Shown here in pieces: positions 1-8,258 of a stretch of 64,000 nt of DNA. The notes beneath the pieces were generated by a model. The model searched no databases. It was not told the DNA's origin and saw nothing but the letters and a program-made list of their open reading frames with translations. A program made the translations under genes and the position numbers. Position 1 is the stretch's first letter, and every line of letters starts with the position of its first letter. Origin of the DNA: Pseudarthrobacter sp. NIBRBAC000502772 (GTDB lineage: Bacteria > Actinomycetota > Actinomycetes > Actinomycetales > Micrococcaceae). The stretch is taken from contig NZ_CP041188.1 in the NCBI RefSeq assembly GCF_006517235.1, positions 1,860,001-1,924,000 on the forward strand, in the 5' to 3' direction.

Positions 1-1
1 G

Positions 2-1153
2 CCGGCACTGGAAGCCGCTGCGGACCCCGGGCAGAATCCGGACACCTGGTTCAGGATGAACTCAGCGGTGATCCTCATGAGCGCCCTGTCCATGGCCGGG
101 CGGGAAATGGACGCCCTGAGCCTGATGAGGCAGCTGGGCGGGCAGATCTCGGACGCCGCCGAGATCGTGGGGCTGCGCGAGAGGTTCGCCGGCCGGGCGT
201 ACAACGTGCTCCTGATGGCAGGGCAATGGCGCCGGTGCATCGACCTCCTGGATCCGCCTTCCGCGCGCGAGTTCCACCGGCTCCCTTACCGGAGCGCCGC
301 CGCGGAGCTAGCGGCCGGCATCGCCTACGTGTATTCGGGCCGCGGCGCCGTTGCCCTTGATTCGCTGCTCTCGGCCGCTGCACAGCTGGAACTGCGGCCC
401 GTCCAGAGCCTGCTCCGCGCCGCCTACGCCGCCATCGCCTTCGCGTATGCGCAGATCGGCAATGCCGGGCAGTCCCGGCAGTATCTTGACCGGCTGCAGC
501 GGACGGCAGGTGTCGCTGACCATGCCACCCGGAGCCGCACGGAATTCTGCGCTGATATGGCCGCCCGATGGCTGGGAGACAATGACGCAGCCACCCGCCT
601 CAAGCAGTCAGCCCGCCGTGACATCGCAGCAGGCAGGTTCACCCTGGCCGGGATCAGCCTGCTCGGCGCCACGGTCAACGGCACGGAAGCGGACTTCCGG
701 CTGATGGAACAAGTGGCCGGGCAACGCCAGGGCCCCTTGGCGGAAATTTCGCGACTTGTCGCCGTGGGCAGCCGCACCCACGACGCCAAAACGTTGCTTG
801 CCGGCGGGGAACTGGCGGCCACCCTGGAACTGGATGCCGTTGAGGCCCGGTGCATGGCGCTGGCCGTTGACTACGCCCGGCAGGCCGGTGATTCGGTTTC
901 CGCCAGGACTGCACAGGCCCGACTGGACATCCTCGCAGCCACCGTGGCAAGCCTGCCGATCGTGCCGAGCAGCGGCAGCCCGCTGCTGACCGCCAGGGAG
1001 AGGCAGATCGCGCGGCTGGCCGGCCGGGGCGCGTCCAACCGCGATATCGCCGTGGAGATGGGCGTGTCCGTGCGCACAGTGGAAGGCCACCTTTACCAGG
1101 TCTTTACCAAGCTCGGAGTTACATCCAGGGGTGATCTGACTGGACTCGTCTAA
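2..1153 (+). CDS. LuxR-family regulator, C-terminal part (5-prime end outside window)
   Basis: The reading frame is open from the first bases of the window, so this is the C-terminal 383 residues of a larger protein; an internal ATG at 56 is probably not the true start. Most of the visible part is alpha-helical and rich in Ala, Leu and Arg, like the TPR-type helical region of large LuxR (LAL/MalT-like) regulators. The last 55 or so residues form a LuxR helix-turn-helix, beginning LTARERQIARLAGRG and containing SVRTVEGHLY. Any ATPase domain would lie upstream and cannot be seen. The next gene appears to start inside its last codons, so the two are probably co-transcribed, and their HTH regions are very similar, suggesting related regulators. 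The target genes are unknown. Confidence 0.85.
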   Translation, partial: PALEAAADPGQNPDTWFRMNSAVILMSALSMAGREMDALSLMRQLGGQISDAAEIVGLRERFAGRAYNVLLMAGQWRRCIDLLDPPSAREFHRLPYRSAAAELAAGIAYVYSGRGAVALDSLLSAAAQLELRPVQSLLRAAYAAIAFAYAQIGNAGQSRQYLDRLQRTAGVADHATRSRTEFCADMAARWLGDNDAATRLKQSARRDIAAGRFTLAGISLLGATVNGTEADFRLMEQVAGQRQGPLAEISRLVAVGSRTHDAKTLLAGGELAATLELDAVEARCMALAVDYARQAGDSVSARTAQARLDILAATVASLPIVPSSGSPLLTARERQIARLAGRGASNRDIAVEMGVSVRTVEGHLYQVFTKLGVTSRGDLTGLV

Positions 1154-3860
1154 CGGCCACGCTGCCAAACAGGGAACGCAATATCGACTGCTCACGGGCC
1201 GGCGTGAGCCGCTGGACCGGATCTGCAACATCATTCGCAGCCGGACGAGCCAGGCCGTGTTCCTCATGGCGGGCCCGGGCATCGGGAAGTCAACGCTGAC
1301 CGAGGCCATCACCGAGCGGCTTTCGCAGGAGATGATCATTGTCCAGATCCATGGAAGTTCGTCGCTGTCCGGCGTTCCCTTTGGAGTTTTGGCACCCTAC
1401 ACGGCGGAGCTGACGGCCGAAGACTCCGTGTCTTCGGTGGCTGTGCTGCGGTCCGTGTGGAGGTACTTTGAGAAGCTGAAAGCCGGCAAGGATACCCCGT
1501 TGCTTCTGATGATGGATGACGCCCATCACCTGGACGAGGCAACGGCCAGCATCGTCGCCGACATGATCTCCGCTGGCTGGGCCACAGTGCTTGCTGCCGG
1601 CAGGCCGCGGCCCGGGCTGCCCCAGCCGCTCGCTCAGCTTTGGTATGACGGCCTGGCGGACCGTGTGGATCTCCGACCCATGAACCGGGAGCAGGTCGAG
1701 GAAGTCCTCTCCCACGCACTTGATGGAACAATCCCCTCCGGAACCATTGACACAATCTGGAGCGCGTCCGGCGGAAATCCGCGGATTCTTGATGCCTTGC
1801 TGCATGATGCCGCAGAGCGGGGCGAACTCGCAAAGCGGAACGGGATCTGGATGCTGCTGGGCCCGTTGCCTGCCGACGGACCCAGACTCGCCGAGGTGGT
1901 GGTAAAGGACATGCTCCGCCGCAGCCCGGAAGAGCAGGAAGTCCTGAAACTTGTCGCCCTCGCCGGGCCCGTGAGCCGGAAGGTGATCGAGGATATTTTT
2001 GGCGCTGAAGTAGTCCGCACGCTGCTGGACCAGCAGATGATGGTGGAAAGTTCCGGCATTCCAGCCGATCTCCGGATCTGGAACTCCGTGTTCGGCGAGG
2101 CGCTGCGCACAAGTATCTCGGTGTCCCGGAGCCTGCAGCTGCTTGAAAAGATCCGGGATCAGCTGGGAACCGCTCCGAAAGGGTCTGAAGGCAGGATGAG
2201 GGCCGTGGAATGGGCCCTTGAATGTGGATTGAAAATATCCGATCCCGAGCTGCTTGAGGCGGCCCGCACTGCCTTGGTCCACTCCCGGAACCGGAGCAGC
2301 CGGATGATGGCGGCGAAGGTCGCGGACCCGGACCTCGTGCCGCAGGCACAGGCCGTCCAGGGGCGCGCCTTATTCAATGAAGGCGACTTTGCGGGTGCGG
2401 CCAAGCTCCTGGACGGATGCTGGCTACAGCTGGGGAACGGTGCCTGGGCTGTTCCGGTCCTGATGCTCAGGGCCATGGCACACCAGGCTCTGGGAACGCC
2501 GCTGTCAGTATTCACGGCCGATTCCCGTGATGCGCTTCAGGGCGCAGGCGCCATGACGGCTGGCCCGGATGCTGTGCCGCCGGATTCCCAGGAGACCGCC
2601 GGTGCGCCGGCCGGGCCCTGGCAGGAGCGCTTGCTTCGCCTGCTGGAACTTTGCGAAGCAGGCAACCACCAGGCCTTGGAGGCCGAGGTCCAGGAACTTC
2701 GGAGCAGCCGCGCCGGCGATGCCACGGACGACGCCCTGCGTGCGGTGGGCCTGGCGCTGCTGGCCCATTCGCTTGCCCCGGCCGGACGGGCCGTCCAGGG
2801 GCTGGATGCCGCATTGCTGGCCGTCTCGGAACTTCCCTCACTGCAGGGTGGCGTGTTCTTCTTCAACGAATTTGTCCTTGGCCACCTGGTGGCAGATTAC
2901 CTGGCCATGGGGGAGTGGGACTCGGCGGAACGGGAGTTGGCGAACTATGCTGCCGGGCAGCCGCGGGGTGTCGCCTATTTCGGCGGCAGCCTCGAGGTGC
3001 TCCGTGGCTACTCGCTCCTGCGGCAGGGGCGGATGGAACGCGCGTACCAAACGCTGTTGCCGGCGGTGGAGACGCTGAGGCTCAACGATCCGCTGCAGAT
3101 GTTCCGGTTTGGTTCCGGGCTGGCGTTTTATGTAGCGGCGAGGCTCGGCGACGCCGCCCAGGCCGGCCGGCTTGAGCTGGATTACAAGGATTCACCGCAG
3201 GGTTCCCCCGGCTACGGACTCCTTGCGAGGGCGTACGCGGCAGCGGCATCCGAGTATGTGGCGCATGACGGAAAAGGCCTGGCACGCCTCCACACACTGG
3301 CCACCACGCCCGAGGTGACCACCCGGGCCGGGACACTCCTGGAACTGTTGGCTCTCTGCTGGGACCTGGGCGACCATTCCGTGATCCCGCTGGTCCACTC
3401 ACTGGCGGGGAGCGTTGAAGGCCGCTGGGCCGCGGCAATGCTCACCCTGGCGGGGCATTGGGAGTCCGAGGACGCCGATTCCATCATGGAAACGGCGGCC
3501 ATGCTTGAAAGCGCGGGATTCGTTAACCTTGCGCGGGAAGCCTACGCGCGGTCGAGCACCGTCCTTGAAAGCTCCGGTGAGCGCCGGCGGGCCCGTCAGG
3601 CGGTGGCCCTGCGGGAGAAGTGCGACCACGAACTGGGCGAGCGGTTCCGGGAAGGCCACTTCATCGCCGCAGCACCCAGCGTGCACCTCACCCGCCGGGA
3701 ACAGGACATCGTAGAGCTCGCTGTGAAAGGTCTCACCGACCGGGAGATCGCACAAAGACTCATGGTGTCCGTGCGTACTGTGGAGGGCCACCTCTACCGC
3801 ACGTACGTCAAACTCGGCGTGCGGAGCCGCGACGAACTGGCTTCGGCCCTTCCGAACTAG
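1140..3860 (+). CDS. LuxR-family regulator with N-terminal AAA/NTPase domain (LAL type)
   Basis: Large ATP-binding LuxR regulator of about 906 residues. The Walker A motif GPGIGKST is at about residues 45-52, a Walker B-like LLLMMDDAHHLD at about 121-132, a long helical middle, and a C-terminal LuxR HTH (LTRREQDIVELAVKG, SVRTVEGHLY). The first conventional start is GTG 1257, but that places Walker A only five residues from the N-terminus and loses a conserved-looking lead-in (LLTGRREPLDRI). The frame is open back to a TGA at 1137-1139. The only plausible start in between is CTG 1140, preceded by AGGGGTG at 1127-1133. I therefore extend to 1140, inside the end of the upstream regulator. The family senses ligands and hydrolyses ATP to control transcription; the ligand here is unknown. 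Confidence 0.85.
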   Translation: MDSSNGHAAKQGTQYRLLTGRREPLDRICNIIRSRTSQAVFLMAGPGIGKSTLTEAITERLSQEMIIVQIHGSSSLSGVPFGVLAPYTAELTAEDSVSSVAVLRSVWRYFEKLKAGKDTPLLLMMDDAHHLDEATASIVADMISAGWATVLAAGRPRPGLPQPLAQLWYDGLADRVDLRPMNREQVEEVLSHALDGTIPSGTIDTIWSASGGNPRILDALLHDAAERGELAKRNGIWMLLGPLPADGPRLAEVVVKDMLRRSPEEQEVLKLVALAGPVSRKVIEDIFGAEVVRTLLDQQMMVESSGIPADLRIWNSVFGEALRTSISVSRSLQLLEKIRDQLGTAPKGSEGRMRAVEWALECGLKISDPELLEAARTALVHSRNRSSRMMAAKVADPDLVPQAQAVQGRALFNEGDFAGAAKLLDGCWLQLGNGAWAVPVLMLRAMAHQALGTPLSVFTADSRDALQGAGAMTAGPDAVPPDSQETAGAPAGPWQERLLRLLELCEAGNHQALEAEVQELRSSRAGDATDDALRAVGLALLAHSLAPAGRAVQGLDAALLAVSELPSLQGGVFFFNEFVLGHLVADYLAMGEWDSAERELANYAAGQPRGVAYFGGSLEVLRGYSLLRQGRMERAYQTLLPAVETLRLNDPLQMFRFGSGLAFYVAARLGDAAQAGRLELDYKDSPQGSPGYGLLARAYAAAASEYVAHDGKGLARLHTLATTPEVTTRAGTLLELLALCWDLGDHSVIPLVHSLAGSVEGRWAAAMLTLAGHWESEDADSIMETAAMLESAGFVNLAREAYARSSTVLESSGERRRARQAVALREKCDHELGERFREGHFIAAAPSVHLTRREQDIVELAVKGLTDREIAQRLMVSVRTVEGHLYRTYVKLGVRSRDELASALPN

Positions 3861-4086
3861 GCCTGCGTACGGACGCCATGCGTCCGGGACCTTGTGTACG
3901 GACGTCCGGAAACGCGTAGCCCCCGCCCCAGAAAGTAGAGTACTGCCTACTCGTGTGCTGAGCTTCAGCATGCGATTGACTTAGTGCGGCAGGAAAACAC
4001 GGAGCCACCAAAACCGCGGACCGGCCAACAGACTTTCAGGCCTCATTTTGAAGCAAACTTCCGGCCCCTGGGGCTGGACCGAAGCG
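3861..4086. other. Intergenic stretch without a recognised gene
   Basis: No convincing coding frame. It contains two near repeats of GTACGGAC (around 3867 and 3897). Nothing resembles a tRNA or a standard riboswitch. Together with the hairpins at 4087-4200 it forms the 401-bp gap before sufS. Confidence 0.4.
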
Positions 4087-4200
4087 GGGCCGGCGACGTC
4101 AGAGTCTTCTGAGACCGAGACTCTCCCCCCAGCCGTCGCCGGCCCTCACTTCCGCGGGCTGAAGCCCGGAGCTGCTGTGGCGGTTGCCCATCGGGCCGCC
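4087..4200 (+). promoter_or_regulatory. Tandem hairpins upstream of sufS (candidate structured leader RNA)
   Basis: Three consecutive stem-loops. The first has perfect 12-bp arms, GGGCCGGCGACG at 4087-4098 and CGTCGCCGGCCC at 4134-4145, enclosing a second 7-bp stem (AGAGTCT 4101-4107 with AGACTCT 4118-4124). The second is CGGGC-TGAA-GCCCG at 4155-4168. The third is nested, GGCG 4179-4182 with CGCC 4197-4200 and GCCC-ATC-GGGC at 4186-4196. No T-run follows, so an intrinsic terminator is unlikely. I do not recognise a known riboswitch. High GC makes chance hairpins common, but a 12-bp perfect stem with a nested stem is less expected. Confidence 0.4.
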
Positions 4201-4261
4201 GCCATAGTGGTGTTGTGGGACAATTGAGTGTCAATCCATTGGCATCTCAAGGAGTTTAGCT

Positions 4262-5587
4262 TTGGCCCTAGTATCAACGCCTGCCACGCTGGAACGCGCA
4301 GTGCCGGCCATGGATAACGCCGAAGTCCTCAGGATTCGAAACGACTTCCCCGTACTTGGCCAGCTGGTGAACGGCCAGCCCCTGGTGTACCTCGATTCGG
4401 GCGCCACCTCGCAAAACCCGCTCAGTGTCATCGAAGCTGAGCAGGAGTTTTACGAACAGCGCAACGCTGCCGTGCACCGGGGCGCCCACTACCTTGCCGT
4501 GGAAGCAACAGAGGTGTTCGAAGGTGCCCGCGAGACCATAGCGGACTTCATCGGTGCCGGCTACGCGGAAACGGTGTGGACCTCCAACGCCACCGAAGGC
4601 CTGAACCTGCTCAGCTACGCGCTGTCCAACGCCGCGCTGTGGGCGGCGCAGGGGCGCGGCGACGCCCGGCTGAAAGACCTCGCAGTGGGCCCGGGTGACC
4701 AGATCGTGGTGACCGAAATGGAGCACCACGCCAACCTGATCCCTTGGCAGGAACTGGCGTTCCGCACCGGCGCCACGCTGCGTTACATCCCCATCGACGA
4801 CGCCGGTGCCCTGCGGCTGGATATTGCGGCCGAGATCCTGGGAAGCAAAACCAAGGTCCTCGCGTTCACCCACGCCTCCAACGTGCTGGGCACAATTAAT
4901 CCCGTACAGGAACTGGTTGCGCTGGGGCGGCAGGCCGGAGCCCTCGTGGTCCTGGACGCCTGCCAGTCGGCACCTCACCTGCCGTTGAACGTCAAGGGGC
5001 TTGACGTCGACTTCGCCGTGTTCTCCGGGCACAAGATGCTGGCGCCTACCGGAATCGGGGTCCTCTACGGCAAGCAGGACCTCCTGGATGTGCTGCCGCC
5101 GTTCCTCACGGGCGGTTCCATGATCACCACGGTGACCATGGAGCGGGCCGAGTACCTGCCCGCGCCGCAGCGCTTCGAGGCCGGCACCCAGCGCATCTCG
5201 CAGGCCGTTGCCCTGGCCGCCGCAGCCAACTACCTCACGGAAACCGGCCTGGACCGCGTGCACCGCTGGGAAGCGGAGCTCGGCCAGCGGATGGTGGCGG
5301 GGCTGGAGTCCATTCCCGGCATCCGCGTGCTGGGGCCCGCCGCCGGACAGGAACGGATCGGCCTTGCCGCGTTCCACGTCGACGGCGTGCACGCGCACGA
5401 CGTCGGGCAGTTCCTGGATTCCCGGGGCATCGCCGTCCGCGTGGGTCACCATTGCGCCCAGCCGCTGCACCGCCGCTTGGGCCTGACCGCAACCACCAGG
5501 GCAAGCGCCTACTTGTACAACACCACCGACGACGTCGATGCCTTCCTGGAAGCCGTCGCCGGAGTCCGCTCCTACTTCCGCGTCTAG
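4262..5587 (+). CDS. sufS: Cysteine desulfurase SufS
   Basis: Class II PLP-dependent cysteine desulfurase that takes sulfur from cysteine as an enzyme persulfide for Fe-S cluster assembly in the cytosol. Starting at TTG 4262 it has 441 residues, slightly longer than the usual 405-420 because of about 20 extra N-terminal residues. The TTG is supported by AAGGAG at 4249-4254; ATG 4310 is the alternative start. The PLP lysine is in FSGHKMLAPTG (K258), the substrate-loop motif is EMEHHANLIPW, and the active cysteine lies in RVGHHCAQPLHRR (C398). sufU follows after 24 bases, the pairing typical of Gram-positive bacteria, where SufU accepts the sulfur. The scaffold genes sufBCD are not in this window. 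Confidence 0.95.
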   Translation: MALVSTPATLERAVPAMDNAEVLRIRNDFPVLGQLVNGQPLVYLDSGATSQNPLSVIEAEQEFYEQRNAAVHRGAHYLAVEATEVFEGARETIADFIGAGYAETVWTSNATEGLNLLSYALSNAALWAAQGRGDARLKDLAVGPGDQIVVTEMEHHANLIPWQELAFRTGATLRYIPIDDAGALRLDIAAEILGSKTKVLAFTHASNVLGTINPVQELVALGRQAGALVVLDACQSAPHLPLNVKGLDVDFAVFSGHKMLAPTGIGVLYGKQDLLDVLPPFLTGGSMITTVTMERAEYLPAPQRFEAGTQRISQAVALAAAANYLTETGLDRVHRWEAELGQRMVAGLESIPGIRVLGPAAGQERIGLAAFHVDGVHAHDVGQFLDSRGIAVRVGHHCAQPLHRRLGLTATTRASAYLYNTTDDVDAFLEAVAGVRSYFRV

Positions 5588-5611
5588 CGCGATCACCGAA
5601 GGTACACCACC

Positions 5612-6061
5612 ATGAGCCTTGACCAGCTGTATCAGCAGATCATCCTTGACCATTCCAAAGCCCGACACGGCAGCGGACTGGCAGGCATCGCCGCGCCGGC
5701 GGGGGCGTCCACGGGCCAGTCCCACCAGCTCAACCCGGTCTGCGGCGACGAAGTCACGCTGCGGGTGGCTGTGGAAGACGGCAAGGTGGCGCAGATTTCC
5801 TGGGACGGCGAAGGGTGTTCCATCTCGATGGCATCGGCGTCGGTCCTCAGCGAACTCGCAGAGGGAATGACCGTGGACGAGCTCCACGCCGTCATTGGCA
5901 ACTTCCGCGAAGTGCTCCGGTCGCGCGGGAAGATCCCCGCCGATCCCGAGATCCTGGGCGACGCCGCGGCTTTCGAGGGTGTGGCCCGCTACGCTGCGCG
6001 CGTTAAGTGCGCCATGATTTCCTGGGTGGCCGCCGAGGACGCCCTGAACCAGGCCGCCTAG
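5612..6061 (+). CDS. sufU: Fe-S cluster assembly sulfur-transfer protein SufU
   Basis: 149-residue SufU, the zinc-containing protein that accepts persulfide sulfur from SufS and hands it to the SufBCD scaffold. The three conserved cysteines are present in NPVCGDE (C44, with D46 as the expected fourth zinc ligand), GEGCSIS (C69) and RVKCAMI (C133). The insertion between the first two cysteines is short, as in SufU. It lies 24 bases after sufS and is presumably translated from the same mRNA. It converges on nhaA with a 41-bp gap and no clear intrinsic terminator. Confidence 0.93.
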   Translation: MSLDQLYQQIILDHSKARHGSGLAGIAAPAGASTGQSHQLNPVCGDEVTLRVAVEDGKVAQISWDGEGCSISMASASVLSELAEGMTVDELHAVIGNFREVLRSRGKIPADPEILGDAAAFEGVARYAARVKCAMISWVAAEDALNQAA

Positions 6062-6102
6062 CCCTTACGGTCCGACGCAGGTCCGGCGCCGCGCCGAGCC
6101 TC

Positions 6103-7416
6103 TCAGCCCCGGTGCTCGAAAACGTCCGGGATGCCGTCGCCGTCAGCATCATGCCGTTCCGCACGTTCCACTGCGCGGTAATGCCGGTTCCGGAGCCGGA
6201 GCACCACGGCGGCCAGCAGGGCGGCAACCAGTGATCCGGTGAGGATGGCCACCTTCGCGTGGTCATCGTAGGCCGAGCCCGCACCGAAGCTCAGCTCGGC
6301 GATCAGCAGCGACACCGTGAAGCCCACTCCGGCCAATATCGCAAGGCCGGCAACATCGATCCAGGCCAGGCCGTCGTCGAGCTTTGCCCTGGTGGTCTTA
6401 GTGATCAGGTAGGTAGTGCCGAACACGCCAATCGTTTTGCCGGCCACCAAGGCAGCCACAATTCCCACCGCCACGGGATCCGCCAGGGCCGACCGGAAGC
6501 CGTCGAGGCCGCCCACGGCAACTCCGGCGGAAAAGAAGGCGAAGACCGGGACGGCGAAACCTGCCGAAAGCGGGCGGAGCCGGTGTTCCAGGGACTCAGC
6601 CATACCGGAACCCGCCTCACCGCGTTTCCGCGACGCCAGCACCGGGACGGCAAAAGCGAGCAGCACTCCGGCCACCGTGGCATGGATACCGGAAGCGTGC
6701 ACGAGTCCCCAGGTGGCGGCGGCCAGCGGCAGCAACAGATACCAGCTGCGGACCCTCCTCTGGGCCAGCAGGGTAAACAGCCCCAGCGGAACCAGTGCCG
6801 CCAACAGGAAAAGCGGCTGCAGACCGGACGAGTAGAAGAAGGCAATGATGCCGATGGCCAGCAGGTCATCCACTACGGCCAAGGTCAGCAGGAAGGTCCG
6901 GAGGGCCGCAGGCAGGTGCGTGTTGATGACGGCCAGCACGGCCAGGGCAAAGGCGATATCGGTGGCTGTGGGAATGGCCCAGCCCCGCAGGCTCCCGGCG
7001 CCCTGGCCCAGGTTCACCAGCGTGTAGATCAGGGCCGGAACTGCCACGCCGCCCACGGCCGCGGCCACCGGAACCACCGCCTTGGACACTTTGCGGAGTT
7101 CACCGGAGACAAACTCCCGTTTGAGTTCCAGGCCGGCCAGGAAGAAGAAGATGGCCAGGAGACCGTCCGACGCCCAGTGCCCCAGGGAGAGCCGGAGGTG
7201 CCAGGGCTCATACCCGATTTTCAGGTCACGCAGCGCGAAGTAGCCCTCAGCCGCCGGCGAGTTGGCCCAGATGAGGGCCGCGGCCGTGGCCAGCAAAAGG
7301 AGGGCGCCGCCGGCTGTTTCCAGCCTGAGGATCTCTGAGATCCGCAGGAATTCGGGGTAGCTTGAGCGGCTGAGGACTCTGGCAGCGAAGGCGGGTCGGG
7401 AAGGGCGCTTGGCCAT
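6103..7416 (-). CDS. nhaA: Na+/H+ antiporter NhaA
   Basis: 437-residue inner-membrane NhaA antiporter, exchanging cytosolic Na+ for external H+ and used in sodium and alkaline pH homeostasis. Recognisable family segments are [19 protein letters not shown] near the N-terminus, the motif [24 protein letters not shown] with the transport Asp, and [16 protein letters not shown] with the paired aspartates. About 11-12 membrane segments are expected. The C-terminus is a short charged tail ending EHRG. ATG 7416 has AGGAG six bases upstream. A perfect hairpin lies just before the gene. Confidence 0.95.
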   Translation of the reverse strand: MAKRPSRPAFAARVLSRSSYPEFLRISEILRLETAGGALLLLATAAALIWANSPAAEGYFALRDLKIGYEPWHLRLSLGHWASDGLLAIFFFLAGLELKREFVSGELRKVSKAVVPVAAAVGGVAVPALIYTLVNLGQGAGSLRGWAIPTATDIAFALAVLAVINTHLPAALRTFLLTLAVVDDLLAIGIIAFFYSSGLQPLFLLAALVPLGLFTLLAQRRVRSWYLLLPLAAATWGLVHASGIHATVAGVLLAFAVPVLASRKRGEAGSGMAESLEHRLRPLSAGFAVPVFAFFSAGVAVGGLDGFRSALADPVAVGIVAALVAGKTIGVFGTTYLITKTTRAKLDDGLAWIDVAGLAILAGVGFTVSLLIAELSFGAGSAYDDHAKVAILTGSLVAALLAAVVLRLRNRHYRAVERAERHDADGDGIPDVFEHRG

Positions 7417-7437
7417 GCGTGGCTCCTGGAATTAAGG

Positions 7438-7460
7438 GGTCGGCAAAACTGTTGCCGACC
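7438..7460 (-). promoter_or_regulatory. Perfect hairpin in nhaA leader
   Basis: Nine-base perfect inverted repeat, GGTCGGCAA (7438-7446) and TTGCCGACC (7452-7460), with a 5-base loop. It sits 22-44 bases upstream of the nhaA start and downstream of the minus-strand membrane-protein gene. There is no T-tract on the minus strand, so it may attenuate or stabilise the mRNA rather than terminate it. Confidence 0.4.
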
Positions 7461-7487
7461 AGACTTCCCGGCGCACCTGTGTCCAGC

Positions 7488-7709
7488 CTACCCGAGCAGG
7501 CCCATAACCCCGATCACGGCAGTGGCAGCTCCCAGCACCATCGAGATGCTGACCAGCACCACGTGGACGGTGAGGAACTTTGTGGCCTTGCCGGCGGCGT
7601 CCCGCGCCCTGGGATCCTTCATCACACGGCGCAGGAACTGCGGCCAGACCACCAGGGACCAGAGGCCGGCGATGATCAGGACCACGCCCGCAAACACGGG
7701 GAGCTGCAC
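7488..7709 (-). CDS. Small two-helix membrane protein (SCO4848-like)
   Basis: 73-residue protein with two hydrophobic segments, about residues 5-24 (VFAGVVLIIAGLWSLVVWP) and 47-70 (TVHVVLVSISMVLGAATAV), separated by a basic loop. It resembles the SCO4848 family of small actinobacterial membrane proteins, whose function is unknown. It starts at GTG 7709, only a few bases after the stop of the DUF2505 gene, so the two are probably translated from one message. No obvious ribosome binding site is visible, which fits translational coupling. Confidence 0.7.
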   Translation of the reverse strand: MQLPVFAGVVLIIAGLWSLVVWPQFLRRVMKDPRARDAAGKATKFLTVHVVLVSISMVLGAATAVIGVMGLLG

Positions 7710-7712
7710 GGC

Positions 7713-8210
7713 TTAGTGGCTTTCGAGCCAGGCCTGGGCCTGCTGGGACTGGATGTTCAGGGCCTTGGACACCATGGGCTCAGCCGCCTCGGCGATCTTG
7801 CCGCCCAGGAAGGGAACGGAGGACGTGACGTTGCCTTCGAGTTCAATGCGCGTGCTGCCGCCGTCCGCGACGAGCCGCTGGACCGCGGTCACATCTAGGG
7901 GGGCGCCAGCGATCTTCAGCGTGATGTTGCTCTGGCGGGAACCGTCGGCCGCCGGGGCGTCCCACTTCTCCACCTGCGTCACCGTTAGCTTTTCGCCCAC
8001 GAACTTCCGGGCGATCTCCGGCAGCCGGGTGGTGGGCAGCGTGCGGACCGAGGTGGTGCTGAATACTCCGTCAACGTCTCCGGCCACCTCGAAGGATTCA
8101 AGTGTGCCGCCAACGAATTGGCTCGTGTGCCGCTGGAAGTCCTCGTTGATAAAGACGGCAGCGACGCTGTCGACGGCATGCGGAAGGGTAGTGGTTGCAC
8201 TCAGTGCCAT
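7713..8210 (-). CDS. DUF2505 domain protein
   Basis: 165-residue protein resembling the actinobacterial DUF2505 family, related in size and pattern to START/SRPBCC lipid- or polyketide-binding folds. It begins MALSATTTLPHAVDSV, with conserved-looking FVGGTLESFEV and a C-terminal alpha helix (EAAEPMVSKALNIQ). I chose ATG 8210 because GGAGG lies about four bases upstream; an in-frame start at 8255 would add 15 unconserved residues. The frameshifted NAD-binding gene is upstream on the same strand and the small membrane protein directly downstream. No enzymatic activity can be assigned. Confidence 0.8.
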   Translation of the reverse strand: MALSATTTLPHAVDSVAAVFINEDFQRHTSQFVGGTLESFEVAGDVDGVFSTTSVRTLPTTRLPEIARKFVGEKLTVTQVEKWDAPAADGSRQSNITLKIAGAPLDVTAVQRLVADGGSTRIELEGNVTSSVPFLGGKIAEAAEPMVSKALNIQSQQAQAWLESH

Positions 8211-8258
8211 GGGTCCTCCAGTGATGTGTAGGTCAGAACGCTTTTTGCTCCCCACATC

